DNA of 61,362 nucleotides from Alphaproteobacteria bacterium (GTDB taxonomy: Bacteria > Pseudomonadota > Alphaproteobacteria > Reyranellales > Reyranellaceae): the NCBI GenBank assembly GCA_017307275.1, contig JAFKFK010000036.1, positions 1 to 61,362 of the forward strand, read 5' to 3'. This document shows positions 23,277 through 32,233 of the stretch, piece by piece. Below the pieces are notes generated by a model. That model saw only the letters and a list, made by a program, of their open reading frames with translations. It did no database searches and was not told the DNA's origin. Each line of letters opens with the position of its first letter. Within the stretch, counting starts at the first letter, position 1. The translations under genes were made by a program, and so were the position numbers.

Positions 23277-23422
23277 GTGTGATGGCAGACGACCGCCGCC
23301 CTGGCGATACCGACATGCACCGCCGTCAGCGCGGCAAGAATTTGTTCGTCGCGGTTTTCCTGCTGGTTCTCGCGGTGGCCTTCTTCGCGCTCACCATCGT
23401 ACGCATGGGAGGACAGGGATGA
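23273..23422 (+). CDS. Small single-span oxidase-assembly-type membrane protein
   Basis: A 49-residue protein found by its overlaps: its ATG overlaps the ctaB stop and its TGA overlaps the ctaG ATG (both ATGA). It reads MSVMADDRRPGDTDMHRRQ, then a single hydrophobic helix FVAVFLLVLAVAFFALTIV. A second ATG at 23282 is possible and has slightly better context. Tiny one-helix proteins between ctaB and ctaG are common in alphaproteobacterial cox operons and are usually called CoxF-like. Function is not known. Confidence 0.82.
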   Translation: MSVMADDRRPGDTDMHRRQRGKNLFVAVFLLVLAVAFFALTIVRMGGQG

Positions 23423-24024
23423 GCGACAAGACCCCTCTCACGCCGGCCCAGAAGAATGCGCGCGTCGCGCGGCGTCTCGTGCTGCTGACTGGCGGCATGG
23501 TCGGCGCGGCCTTTGCCGCGGCGCCGCTCTACGACATGTTCTGCCGCACCACCGGTTTCGGGGGTAAGCCGTTGGTCGCCCAGTCGGGGGATCGGCCGCT
23601 GCTCGACCGTACGGTCAATGTGCGCTTCGATGCCAATACTGATTCGGCGCTGCCCTGGCGCTTCGAGCCGTTGCAGCGTGAGGTGAAGGTGCAGTTGGGC
23701 GAAGAGCGCCTCGTGCACTATCGCGTGACCAACGTCTCGCAGCGCCCGCTGGTCGGCACCTCGACCTACAACGTCACGCCGGAAAGCGCCGGGCCGTGGT
23801 TCAACAAGCTTCAATGCTTCTGCTTCACCGAGCAGTTGCTGCTGCCCGGGCAGTCGGTCGACATGCCCGTGGTGTTCTTCGTCGATCCTGAGATGGACAA
23901 GGATCGGCGCTACGACAACATCCGTACCGTCACGCTCTCCTACACTTTCTTCGAGGCGAAGACGGAACGGGCAAGGACCTTGCTCGGCGGTGTGCCCGCC
24001 GCTGATACTGGAAAGGGTGGATGA
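23419..24024 (+). CDS. ctaG: Cytochrome c oxidase assembly protein CtaG (Cox11)
   Basis: A 201-residue Cox11-type copper chaperone that loads CuB of subunit I. One N-terminal transmembrane helix (about 20-40) anchors a periplasmic immunoglobulin-like domain. The copper-binding motif is NKLQCFCFTEQ, the CFCF signature. YDMFCRTTGFGG near the helix is also conserved. Translationally coupled to the small gene before and coxC after (ATGA overlaps). Confidence 0.97.
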   Translation: MSDKTPLTPAQKNARVARRLVLLTGGMVGAAFAAAPLYDMFCRTTGFGGKPLVAQSGDRPLLDRTVNVRFDANTDSALPWRFEPLQREVKVQLGEERLVHYRVTNVSQRPLVGTSTYNVTPESAGPWFNKLQCFCFTEQLLLPGQSVDMPVVFFVDPEMDKDRRYDNIRTVTLSYTFFEAKTERARTLLGGVPAADTGKGG

Positions 24025-24899
24025 ACATGGCCGACGGCGCTCCCAAGCATCCCTATCATCTCGTAGATCCGAGCCCGTGGCCGGCGTTGGGCGCTCTCGC
24101 TGCGCTGGTGCTGGCGATGGGCTTTGCGCTCGGCCTGCATCCCGACATGCTGGGATCGGGCGTCGAGAAGATCATCAAGGTCGTGCACTGGTGGGCGCTC
24201 GCCCCCGGCCTGCTGATGGTCATCGCGGTCATGTATTGGTGGTGGAGCGACGTCCTCGTCGAGTCGCGCACCTTCCATACGCCGGTTGTCCAGCTAGGCC
24301 TGCGCTACGGCATGATCCTGTTCATCGCCTCGGAAGTGCTGTTCTTCGCGGCCTTCTTCTGGGCGTTCTTCGACGCTTCGCTCTATCCCGGCGAACTGAA
24401 GCAGCCGGTGCGTGCGGAAGTCACCGGCGGCATCTGGCCGCCGAAGGGTATCAGCATCATCGCGCCATTCGACCTGCCGCTGATGAACACGCTGATCCTG
24501 CTGCTCTCGGGCACGACGGTGACCTGGGCGCATCACGCGATCATCGAGGGTAACCAGCGCGACGCGGTGCGCGGCCTGCTGTGCACGGTCGTCCTGGGTG
24601 CGATCTTCACCGGCGTCCAGGCTTACGAGTACCTGCACGCGCCGTTCACCTTCGACCAAGGCATCTATGCGTCGACCTTCTACATGGCGACGGGCTTTCA
24701 CGGCTTCCACGTGCTGATCGGGACGACCTTCCTGCTGATCTGCCTGTTCCGGGCGATGAAGGGCCAGTTCAAGCCCAAGCAGCATTTCGGCTTCGAGGCC
24801 GCTGCCTGGTACTGGCACTTCGTCGACGTGGTGTGGCTGTTCCTGTTCTTCTGCATCTACTGGTGGGGTGCCGGTAAGGCGCCGATCGCCCTGCACTGA
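24021..24899 (+). CDS. coxC: Cytochrome c oxidase subunit III
   Basis: A 292-residue, seven-helix subunit III. Family marks are HPYHLVDPSPWP at the N-terminus, ASEVLFFAAFFWAFFDASL, TWAHHAI, and FHGFHVLIGT with WYWHFVDVVWLFLF near the C-terminus. It stabilises proton pumping by subunit I and binds phospholipid. It starts inside the ctaG stop and ends just before a strong hairpin, which marks the end of the core oxidase transcript or a partial stop before DUF983 and surf1. Confidence 0.97.
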   Translation: MNMADGAPKHPYHLVDPSPWPALGALAALVLAMGFALGLHPDMLGSGVEKIIKVVHWWALAPGLLMVIAVMYWWWSDVLVESRTFHTPVVQLGLRYGMILFIASEVLFFAAFFWAFFDASLYPGELKQPVRAEVTGGIWPPKGISIIAPFDLPLMNTLILLLSGTTVTWAHHAIIEGNQRDAVRGLLCTVVLGAIFTGVQAYEYLHAPFTFDQGIYASTFYMATGFHGFHVLIGTTFLLICLFRAMKGQFKPKQHFGFEAAAWYWHFVDVVWLFLFFCIYWWGAGKAPIALH

Positions 24900-24921
24900 G
24901 CAGAAAAGCCGACTATCTTGG

Positions 24922-24946
24922 AACCGCCGGGCGATCCCCGGCGGTT
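24922..24946 (+). terminator. Hairpin after coxC
   Basis: AACCGCCGGG and CCCGGCGGTT form a perfect 10-bp stem with a 5-nt loop, 22 nt after the coxC stop and 19 nt before the DUF983 start. CGCCTTTG follows, a poor U-tract. Likely partial termination or mRNA end protection. Confidence 0.6.
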
Positions 24947-24965
24947 CGCCTTTGAGGAGACAGCT

Positions 24966-25328
24966 TTGTCCGACTGGCCGCGACAATCGCCACTCGACGT
25001 TGCGCTCCGCGCCGCCTGCCCACGATGCGGCCGCGGCAAGCTGTTTCACGGGCTGCTCGCCGTGGTCGATCGCTGTTCCGAATGCGGCCTCGACCTGCGC
25101 GGCAACGATGCCGGCGATGGCCCCGCAGTCCTCGTCATACTGGCCCTGGGCGCCATCATCATGATGCTCGTCTTCTGGGTGGAATTCCGTTACGAGCCGC
25201 CTTGGTGGCTGCATGTGCTGATATGGCTGCCCGTCACCTTCGGGCTGGCGACCTGGATGCTGCGCTTCCTGAAGGCGCTGCTGGTCGCCCAGCAGTACAC
25301 CCATCGCTCGACCGCACTCGACGAGTAG
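24966..25328 (+). CDS. DUF983 zinc-ribbon membrane protein
   Basis: A 120-residue protein with a four-Cys zinc-ribbon-like N-terminus (CPRCGRG and CSECGLDL) and two transmembrane helices after it. This is the DUF983 arrangement, regularly placed between coxC and surf1. I start it at TTG 24966, because GAGGAG lies 5 nt upstream and homologs of this type begin close to DWPRQSPL; an in-frame ATG at 24918 falls in the hairpin and is rejected. A role in oxidase assembly is inferred from context only. Confidence 0.85.
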   Translation: MSDWPRQSPLDVALRAACPRCGRGKLFHGLLAVVDRCSECGLDLRGNDAGDGPAVLVILALGAIIMMLVFWVEFRYEPPWWLHVLIWLPVTFGLATWMLRFLKALLVAQQYTHRSTALDE

Positions 25329-25338
25329 AGGAGACATC

Positions 25339-26085
25339 ATGATCAGGCTGCGGCCCGCCTTGTGGCCCACGCTCGTCTCGCTGCCGATCCTGGTCCTCTC
25401 GCTGGGGCTCGGCATCTGGCAGATGGAACGCCGCGAATGGAAGAGGGACATTCTCGACCGCATCGCCGCCAACCAGGCGGCCGCGCCGGTTTCTCTCGAC
25501 GAGCTGCTGAGCGGCACTCCGCTTCGCTACGAGTATGGTCGCGTGAAGATCGGCGGCACCTTCCTCTTCGATAAGGAGTTCTTCCTCGCCGCGCGCAGCC
25601 TCAAGAACAAGGTGGGGCACCAGGTCGTCGTGCCGCTCAAGACCGATGACGGCCGCATCGTCCTGTTCGATCGCGGCTGGATTCCCCAGGAGCGGAAGGA
25701 TCCCGCGCGCCGGGCCGAAGGTCAGCCTGCGGGCCGCCTCGAGCTCGTCGGCATCGTGCGCCGCAACCAGGAGCGCCGGCAGTTCGCGCCCGAGAACGTG
25801 CCGGACAAGAACGTCTGGTTCCATGTCGATGTGCCGCTGATGCGCAAGATGGCTGGGGCGCCCCCCGATCCCAAGCTCGACACGTTCTTCCTCGATGCCG
25901 ATGCGACGCCCAATCCCGGCGGTCTGCCGGTGGGTGGCCAGACACGCTTCGACATCCCCAACGATCACCTGCAGTACGCCATTACCTGGTTCCTGATCGC
26001 GCTGGCGATGGCCGGCGTTTATCTCGCCTACCATTGGGAGATGGGCCGGCTCGAGATCGGGGGGCGGAAGAAGGCTGGCACATGA
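25339..26085 (+). CDS. SURF1 family oxidase assembly protein
   Basis: A 248-residue protein with a helix at each end (about 8-25 and 210-230) and a periplasmic domain between, the SURF1 layout. Conserved pieces are GIWQMERREWK, VVVPLKTDDGRIVLFDRGWIP and the C-terminal NDHLQYAITWFLIALAM. SURF1 helps deliver heme A to subunit I. Its TGA overlaps the ATG of the M32 carboxypeptidase, so the genes are coupled. Confidence 0.96.
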   Translation: MIRLRPALWPTLVSLPILVLSLGLGIWQMERREWKRDILDRIAANQAAAPVSLDELLSGTPLRYEYGRVKIGGTFLFDKEFFLAARSLKNKVGHQVVVPLKTDDGRIVLFDRGWIPQERKDPARRAEGQPAGRLELVGIVRRNQERRQFAPENVPDKNVWFHVDVPLMRKMAGAPPDPKLDTFFLDADATPNPGGLPVGGQTRFDIPNDHLQYAITWFLIALAMAGVYLAYHWEMGRLEIGGRKKAGT

Positions 26086-27584
26086 TTGCGAACGACCCTT
26101 ATGCCGAACTCGAGCGCCGGTTTGCGCGGCTGAGCGCCGTCGGTCGCGCCTCGGCCATCCTGAATTGGGACCGCTCGACCATGATGCCGGACGGTGCGAG
26201 CGAAGACCGCGCCGACCAGCTCGCGACCCTGGGCGTCATCGCGCACGAGATCATTGCGGCGCCCGACATGCCCGATCTGCTGGCGCGGGCGGACGAGGGG
26301 CGGGCTGCGCTCGATCCCTGGCGGCAGGCCAATCTGCGCGAGATGCGCCGGTCCTGGGTGCATGAGAGCGCCCTGCCGGCCGATCTGGTCGAGGCGCGTA
26401 CGCGTGCCTGCAGTGCCTGCGAGCTCGCCTGGCGTTCGGCCAAGAAGAATGCCGACTTCAAGTCGCTGCTGCCGACTTTGTCGGAAGTGCTCAACATCAT
26501 GCGCCGAGTCGGCGAGGCGAAGGCCGCAGCGCTCGGCACCTCGCTCTACGACGCGCTGCTCGACGAGTTCGAGCCGGGTGGTCGTTCGGCCCACATCGAC
26601 ACGCTGTTTGCCGAGCTGCGCTCTTTTCTGCCGGACCTGCTGGGCCGCGTGCTCGAACATCAGAAGCGGCTTCCGGCGATCCTGCCTCTCGATGGGCCGT
26701 TCCCGGTCGAGGCGCAGCGGCGCCTGGGCGAGGAACTGATCCGTCTCATCGGCTTCGACTTCCATCATGGCCGGCTCGATGTCTCCGCCCACCCCTTCAC
26801 GGGTGGGACGGCAGACGATGTGCGCATCACCACGCGCTACGATGAACAGGATTTCGCCCGCGCGCTGATGGGCGTGCTGCACGAAACCGGCCACGGTCTC
26901 TACGAAGCCGGCCTGCCGCGCGAGTGGCGGCGGCAGCCGGTGGGCAATGCGCGCGGCATGACCCTGCACGAAAGCCAGTCGCTGCTGATGGAGATGCAGG
27001 CCTGCCGTAGCGATGCCTTCGTAGCGTTCGCGGCGCCCCGCATGCGCACGGCCTTCGGCAAGGACGGCCCGGCCTGGAGCGTGGAAAACATCCATCGTCT
27101 CTACACACGGGTTGCGCCGGGCTTCATCCGCGTCGATGCCGACGAAGTCACCTATCCGCTGCACATCATGCTGCGCTACCGGCTGGAGCGGGCGATGCTG
27201 GCGGGCGACTTGCCGCTCGCCGATCTGCCGGGCGCCTGGAACGAAGGCATGCGCGAGTTGCTGGGCGTGGTGCCGCCGGACGATTCGCTGGGTTGCCTGC
27301 AGGATATCCATTGGCCGGACGGTGGTTGGGGTTATTTCCCGACCTACACGCTGGGTGCCCTGGCGGCGGCGCAGCTCTTTGCCGCCGCCCGTCGCGCCGA
27401 GCCCGGCCTGCTGGACGCCATCGGGAAGGGCGATTTCTCGCCGCTTCTGGGCTGGCTTCGTGCCAATGTGCACGGCAAGGGCTCGATCGCCGCGACCGAC
27501 GAGATCCTGACCGCGGCCACCGGCTCGGCGCTGGGAACCTCGGCCTTCAAGGCGCATCTGGAAAGCCGCTACCTGTCGGCGTAA
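26082..27584 (+). CDS. M32 family metallocarboxypeptidase
   Basis: A 500-residue thermostable-type carboxypeptidase. The metal site is HETGH (His267, Glu268, His271) within GVLHETGHGLYEAGLP; HESQSLLMEMQ follows, with the third ligand Glu, and the DEVTYPLHIMLRY segment is typical. It removes C-terminal residues from peptides in the cytoplasm. The start is the ATG overlapping the surf1 stop, which gives the usual family length. It is an unrelated passenger at the end of the oxidase operon or has its own promoter inside surf1. Confidence 0.96.
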   Translation: MIANDPYAELERRFARLSAVGRASAILNWDRSTMMPDGASEDRADQLATLGVIAHEIIAAPDMPDLLARADEGRAALDPWRQANLREMRRSWVHESALPADLVEARTRACSACELAWRSAKKNADFKSLLPTLSEVLNIMRRVGEAKAAALGTSLYDALLDEFEPGGRSAHIDTLFAELRSFLPDLLGRVLEHQKRLPAILPLDGPFPVEAQRRLGEELIRLIGFDFHHGRLDVSAHPFTGGTADDVRITTRYDEQDFARALMGVLHETGHGLYEAGLPREWRRQPVGNARGMTLHESQSLLMEMQACRSDAFVAFAAPRMRTAFGKDGPAWSVENIHRLYTRVAPGFIRVDADEVTYPLHIMLRYRLERAMLAGDLPLADLPGAWNEGMRELLGVVPPDDSLGCLQDIHWPDGGWGYFPTYTLGALAAAQLFAAARRAEPGLLDAIGKGDFSPLLGWLRANVHGKGSIAATDEILTAATGSALGTSAFKAHLESRYLSA

Positions 27585-27593
27585 GAGGGACCC

Positions 27594-27845
27594 ATGCTCG
27601 ATCTCCGCCCGAACTGCGAGTGCTGCGACAAGGACCTGCCCAACGGCGCGTCCGACGCCCTGATCTGCACCTTCGAGTGCACCTTCTGTGCTGATTGCGC
27701 GCGAACTCGCCTGGGCGGCCACTGCCCGAACTGTGGTGGCGATCTGGTCAAACGTCCGACCCGGCCAGAACGCGCGTTGCAGAAGTTTCCCGCCTCCACC
27801 AAGCGCGTCCGCAAGGATCACGAGGCCTGTCGACAGGTCGCGTGA
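27594..27845 (+). CDS. DUF1272 small zinc-binding-type protein
   Basis: An 83-residue protein with eight Cys in pairs (CECC, CTFECTFCADC, CPNC), the DUF1272 pattern, which is likely to bind zinc. It starts LDLRPNCECCDKDLP, as the family does. It follows the M32 gene by 9 nt and precedes thrC by 42 nt. Function unknown. Confidence 0.92.
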   Translation: MLDLRPNCECCDKDLPNGASDALICTFECTFCADCARTRLGGHCPNCGGDLVKRPTRPERALQKFPASTKRVRKDHEACRQVA

Positions 27846-27887
27846 GGCCTTCAGGTCACCTGACGGCGCGATACCGGAGTTTTTTCG

Positions 27888-29333
27888 TTGCGTTACATCA
27901 GCACCCGCCACGGTTCGCAGGGTAATCCCGCGCCGCTCGGCTTCGAAGACGTCATGCTCGCGGGGCTCGCCCGCGATGGCGGTCTCTATCTTCCCGCCGA
28001 GTGGCCGCAATTCAGCAAGGCCGAGCTCTCCGGGCTGAAGGGCCTGACCTATACGGACCTCGCCTTTCGCGTGATGCGGCCCTTCGTGGGCGACACCTTC
28101 GACGAAGCGACGTTCCGCCGCCTGATCGGCGAAGCCTATGCTTCGTTCGAGACGCCGGAGGTCGCACCGCTGAAACCATTGGGCGACAGCGGACTGCATC
28201 TGCTCGAACTGTTCCACGGTCCGACTCTCGCCTTCAAGGACGTAGCGCTGCAGCTTCTCGGCCGCATGCTCGACCAGACGCTGACCACGCGCGGCCAGCA
28301 CGCCACCATCGTGGGCGCCACCTCGGGCGACACCGGCTCGGCCGCGATCGAGGCGGTGCGCGATCGCAAGACCATCGACATCTTCATGCTGTTCCCCAAG
28401 GGACGCGTGAGCGAAGTGCAGCGCCGGCAGATGACGACGGTGCTGGCGCCCAACGTGCACAACATCGCGGTGCAGGGCACGTTCGACGATTGCCAGGACC
28501 TCGCCAAGGCCTGCTTCAACGATCTCGCCTTCCGCGATCGTCATGCGCTGACGGCGGTGAATTCGATCAACTTCGCCCGCGTCATGGCGCAGATCGTCTA
28601 TTACTTCTGGGCGGCGCTGAAACTCGGCGCGCCGGATCGGCCGGTGGCCTTCACCGTGCCCAGCGGCAACTTCGGCAATGTCTATGCCGGCTACGCTGCA
28701 AAGCAGATGGGCCTGCCGATTTCGCATTTCGTCGTCGGCGCCAACAGCAACGATATCCTGGCGCGCTTCTTCGAGAGCGGCACCATGACGATGTCCGAAG
28801 TCGTGCCGACGCTCAGCCCGAGCATGGACATCCAGATCTCGAGCAATTTCGAGCGCCTGCTGTTCGATCTCTACGACCGCAATGGCGCGACCCTGGCCGA
28901 TGCCATGACCGCTTTCCGCAGCACCGGCACCCTCAAGGTCGGCGACAATGCCTTCACAGGCGTTCGCCAGCTCTTCGACGCCGGTCGCATCGACGATGCC
29001 GGCACCATCGCCGCCATTGCCGATTGCCGCCGCCGTTACGGCGAGACCATCGATCCGCACACGGCGGTGGGCTATGCCGTGGCCCAGCAGCACCGCCGCG
29101 ACACCTCCATCCCCATGGTCGTGCTGGCGACGGCGCATCCGGCCAAGTTTCCGGATGCCGTCGAGAAGGCGACCGGCGAGCGGCCGGCTCTGCCGGCGCG
29201 GCTGGGCGACTTGCTGGAACGGGCGGAGCGGGTGGACGGGTTGCGCAATGACGTCGAGGCCCTCAAGGCCATGATCGAGGAACGCCGGGCAATGGCTGCG
29301 GCGCCGGCAACGCGCGCCAAGGTGAGGACATGA
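27888..29333 (+). CDS. thrC: Threonine synthase
   Basis: A 481-residue PLP enzyme that turns O-phosphohomoserine into threonine and phosphate. The long bacterial class is shown by MRYISTRHGSQGNPAPLGFED and the PLP lysine Lys117 in TLAFKDVALQL. The phosphate loop is VGATSGDTGSAA, and PSGNFGNVYAGY follows. The start is TTG, with GGAG about 10 nt upstream; the next residues match typical N-termini. Its stop overlaps the start of the M16 protease gene (ATGA). Confidence 0.97.
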   Translation: MRYISTRHGSQGNPAPLGFEDVMLAGLARDGGLYLPAEWPQFSKAELSGLKGLTYTDLAFRVMRPFVGDTFDEATFRRLIGEAYASFETPEVAPLKPLGDSGLHLLELFHGPTLAFKDVALQLLGRMLDQTLTTRGQHATIVGATSGDTGSAAIEAVRDRKTIDIFMLFPKGRVSEVQRRQMTTVLAPNVHNIAVQGTFDDCQDLAKACFNDLAFRDRHALTAVNSINFARVMAQIVYYFWAALKLGAPDRPVAFTVPSGNFGNVYAGYAAKQMGLPISHFVVGANSNDILARFFESGTMTMSEVVPTLSPSMDIQISSNFERLLFDLYDRNGATLADAMTAFRSTGTLKVGDNAFTGVRQLFDAGRIDDAGTIAAIADCRRRYGETIDPHTAVGYAVAQQHRRDTSIPMVVLATAHPAKFPDAVEKATGERPALPARLGDLLERAERVDGLRNDVEALKAMIEERRAMAAAPATRAKVRT

Positions 29334-30598
29334 GCAACGTCAAGGTCACGACTCTCGGCAACGGATTGCGCGTCGCCGTCGACGAGATGCCCGAGGTCGA
29401 ATCGGCCTCGCTCGGCATCTGGGTCGCCTGCGGCACTCGCCACGAGGCCGCCGAACTGAACGGCATGGCGCATATGCTGGAGCATATGGCCTTCAAGGGC
29501 ACGCGCACGCGTTCGGCCCGCGCCATCGCCGAGGAGATCGAGAATGTCGGCGGCAGTCTCAACGCCTATACGGGCCGCGAGATCACCGCCTACCATGCGT
29601 CGGTGCTCAAGGAAGATGTGGGCCTCGGCATCGAGATGATCGCCGACATCCTGCGCAACTCGGTGTTCGATCCCGACGAGCTGCAGCGCGAGCGCGGCGT
29701 CATCCTGCAGGAGATCGGCCAGGCGCTCGATACGCCAGACGACATCATCTTCGACCAGTTCCAGGAAACGGCGCTGCCCGGCCAGCCGCTGGGCCGGCCG
29801 GTGCTCGGTACCGCGGCGACCGTCGAGGCGATCGGCCGCGACGATCTCTTTGCCTATCTGGCACGCCACTACACCGCGTCGAACATGGTTCTGTCGGCTG
29901 CGGGCCGTGTCGAGCACGATCGCATCGTCGATCTCGCTGAGAAGCATTTCGGCTCGGTGCCGCGCACGCCCGCCAATGCAGAGGTTCCGGTGCCGCTGGC
30001 CTATGTCGGTGGCGACGGCCGCGAGACGAGGGTGCTCGAACAGGCGCATCTCGTGCTGGGCTGTGAAGGCATCGGCTATCGCGATCCGGATTATTTCGCG
30101 CTCGCCGTCTATTCGACGCTGTTCGGCGGCGGCATGTCCTCACGTCTCTTCCAGCGCATCCGCGAGGAGCGCGGTCTGGTCTACGGCATCCACTGCTTCA
30201 ACACGGCCTATGCCGACGGCGGTCTGTTCGGCATCTATGCCGGCACAGGCGAGGATGATCTCGCCGAGCTCGTGCCGGCGGTGTGCGACGAATTCGTGGG
30301 CGTCGCGGAGACGCTGAACGAAGCGGAGCTGGTGCGTGCCCGTAACCAGATCAAGGCCGGGACCTTGATGGCGCTGGAATCGAGCGGCGCGCGCTGCGAG
30401 CAGGCCGCCCGCCATCTCATCGTCCATGGCCGGCCGATCCCCTATGCCGAAGTCGTGGCGCGTATCGAAGCCGTGGATCAGGACGCGGTGCGCCGCGTCG
30501 CCCGGCGCCTGCTGCAGGGCAAGCTCACCTTGGCAGCCCTGGGCCCAATCGATGGCCTTGAACCGTTGGATAAGATCGCCGCTCGCCTCGCGGCATGA
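29330..30598 (+). CDS. M16 family zinc protease (processing-peptidase-like)
   Basis: A 422-residue pitrilysin-family protein. The inverted zinc motif is HMLEH (His48, Glu51, His52), with the downstream Glu in the RERGVILQEI helix. The Gly-rich loop is FGGGMSSRLFQRIREERGLVYG. It resembles mitochondrial processing peptidase beta and alphaproteobacterial single-chain M16B proteases, which cut peptides in the cytoplasm. Gene order thrC-M16B is common in alphaproteobacteria. No signal peptide. Confidence 0.96.
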   Translation: MSNVKVTTLGNGLRVAVDEMPEVESASLGIWVACGTRHEAAELNGMAHMLEHMAFKGTRTRSARAIAEEIENVGGSLNAYTGREITAYHASVLKEDVGLGIEMIADILRNSVFDPDELQRERGVILQEIGQALDTPDDIIFDQFQETALPGQPLGRPVLGTAATVEAIGRDDLFAYLARHYTASNMVLSAAGRVEHDRIVDLAEKHFGSVPRTPANAEVPVPLAYVGGDGRETRVLEQAHLVLGCEGIGYRDPDYFALAVYSTLFGGGMSSRLFQRIREERGLVYGIHCFNTAYADGGLFGIYAGTGEDDLAELVPAVCDEFVGVAETLNEAELVRARNQIKAGTLMALESSGARCEQAARHLIVHGRPIPYAEVVARIEAVDQDAVRRVARRLLQGKLTLAALGPIDGLEPLDKIAARLAA

Positions 30599-30606
30599 CC
30601 GAAAAA

Positions 30607-30633
30607 CTCCTCCCCTGCGACGCAAGGGAGGAG
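30607..30633 (-). terminator. Terminator of the aspartyl beta-hydroxylase-like gene
   Basis: CTCCTCCC pairs with GGGAGGAG, with a second short stem (TGC/GCA) in the loop. Read leftward it is followed by TTTTTC. It lies between the convergent M16 protease and the hydroxylase genes and mainly serves the latter. Confidence 0.8.
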
Positions 30634-30646
30634 GAAGACGAGGGTC

Positions 30647-31444
30647 TTAGGCTGCCTTCGCCAGTTCGGTCTGGGTAGCGCGCGGCGGGACGCCGATCGA
30701 GGCGCGTTCGATTACCGTCTTCACCTCGGCGCTGCGACGGACGAGGTTGTAGCGCAGGCCGGTGTAGAGGTTCACCGGGAACGGCATATCGGCGTTGAAG
30801 TCGATGATCAGCACCACGCGCGTCTGGTCGGTCTGGTTCTTCACCCAATGCTCGCGCGTGTCGTCGAACACCAGCGGCTCGCCTTCCTTCCAGAAGAAGT
30901 GATGGCCGCCGATCTCGATCCAGCACTTTTCCGGTTCGGTCGGCACGATTAGCGGATAGTGGAAGCGGATGACACCCGCTGCAGACCCGCGATGGGGTTC
31001 GATCTCGGCATAGCCGTGAAGGATGCTGAAAAGGGCCGTGTGCACGCCGGGGATCTTGTTGATCGCCGCGATCGTGTCCGGCACCGCCGCAACATTTTCC
31101 GGTATATCGTGGCCCCAGATCTTCAGCAGGAAGGTGCGCCAGGCGCGCCCGGGCACGTAGAGGTCGCGGGGATGGACCTCGTGCAGTGCCGGGATTTCCT
31201 CGTGATGGCTGAGCAGGTAGTTGAGGTCGGCCTTGATCTTGTCGTGGCTCTTCTTGAGCTCGGCCAGGACCGGGAATGCCTTCAGCGCATCGTCGCCACC
31301 CAGCGGCAGCTTGGGCATGTTGCGCAGGATCATGTCGGAGAGTTTGAGATTGAATTTCTCAAGCGGCTCCTGCGGCAGCCAGATGTGCTTCGTCAGGTAG
31401 AAGCGGCCCTTCTGGCCGACACTCGATTTATTATCCGTTTCCAT
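30647..31444 (-). CDS. Aspartyl/asparaginyl beta-hydroxylase family dioxygenase
   Basis: A 265-residue protein of the AspH/LpxO-type 2-oxoglutarate/iron family. Iron ligands are the His of EIEPHRG and the His of DDTREHWVKN; the Arg of TRVVLIIDF probably holds 2-oxoglutarate, and VIRFHYPLIVP is conserved. No transmembrane helix is seen. It may hydroxylate a protein side chain or a lipid acyl chain. I use ATG 31444 (GAGG about 11 nt upstream); an upstream in-frame start would add a 34-residue tail with no homology features. Confidence 0.88.
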   Translation of the reverse strand: METDNKSSVGQKGRFYLTKHIWLPQEPLEKFNLKLSDMILRNMPKLPLGGDDALKAFPVLAELKKSHDKIKADLNYLLSHHEEIPALHEVHPRDLYVPGRAWRTFLLKIWGHDIPENVAAVPDTIAAINKIPGVHTALFSILHGYAEIEPHRGSAAGVIRFHYPLIVPTEPEKCWIEIGGHHFFWKEGEPLVFDDTREHWVKNQTDQTRVVLIIDFNADMPFPVNLYTGLRYNLVRRSAEVKTVIERASIGVPPRATQTELAKAA

Positions 31445-31608
31445 AACAGACCATGCCTCAGCAGATACTCTAAATGGGTACATACGCCCGTTAGGCCAGC
31501 TGGCGGCGGCTCTTTTTTGACCACCAGGCGTGGCGGACAGTCTCAATTTCCTACGTCAAACCTCGGAAAACATGCAAGAATTCCGAAGGCCAACTATTAT
31601 AGACCAAG

Positions 31609-32217
31609 ATGTTCCGCTTTGCCGACGTTCCGTTGTCACTGTCGGGGATGACCCGGATTGCCGGCCGGCGCGTCTTTTTGCGCGCCCCGACCATGGACGA
31701 CTGGCCCGAATGGGCCGAATTACGCGCCCGGAGTAGGGCTTTTCTCACCCCCTGGGAACCGACCTGGCCCGAGGATTCCCTCGGCCGCGACCATTTCCGG
31801 CGCCGCCTGCGCCAGCAGATCAAGGAATGGCGGGCGGGCGAGGCCTATGGGCTTTTCGTGTTCACCAACGAGGGGCGCCGGCTGGTCGGGGGGATCAATC
31901 TCAGCAATGTCCGGCGCGGCGTCGCCCAGACCGCATCGGTCGGCTACTGGATGGGCCAGCCCTATGCCGGGCAGGGGCTGATGACAGACGCTCTGCGATC
32001 TACCCTGCCGTTCGTCTTCGACGACCTGCGCCTTCACCGCCTCGAAGCGGCGTGCCTGCCCCACAACGAGCCCTCGAAGACGGTCCTGACCAAGGTCGGT
32101 TTCCATGAGGAGGGGTTGGCGCGGCAGTATCTGCGCATCAACGGGCAGTGGGCCGACCATCTGCTGTTCGCCCTGCTGCGGGCCGACTATGACGCCCTCC
32201 TGCGGGCGCCGCGTTAG
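31609..32217 (+). CDS. GNAT family N-acetyltransferase (RimJ/RimL type)
   Basis: A 202-residue acetyltransferase. The acetyl-CoA motif A is ASVGYWMGQPYAGQGLMTDA, and RLEAACLPHNEPSKTVLTKVGF is the classic RimJ-like C-terminal part. It probably acetylates a protein N-terminus or small amine. It is divergent from the hydroxylase gene. The start has no strong ribosome site. Confidence 0.94.
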   Translation: MFRFADVPLSLSGMTRIAGRRVFLRAPTMDDWPEWAELRARSRAFLTPWEPTWPEDSLGRDHFRRRLRQQIKEWRAGEAYGLFVFTNEGRRLVGGINLSNVRRGVAQTASVGYWMGQPYAGQGLMTDALRSTLPFVFDDLRLHRLEAACLPHNEPSKTVLTKVGFHEEGLARQYLRINGQWADHLLFALLRADYDALLRAPR

Positions 32218-32233
32218 GCACTGAGGACCATCG

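Noticed and set aside
26028..29138. A 1036-codon open frame on the minus strand across the M32 peptidase and threonine synthase genes
   Set aside because: It lies opposite two clearly recognised genes; long antisense frames are expected at this GC content, and its protein has no recognisable domain.
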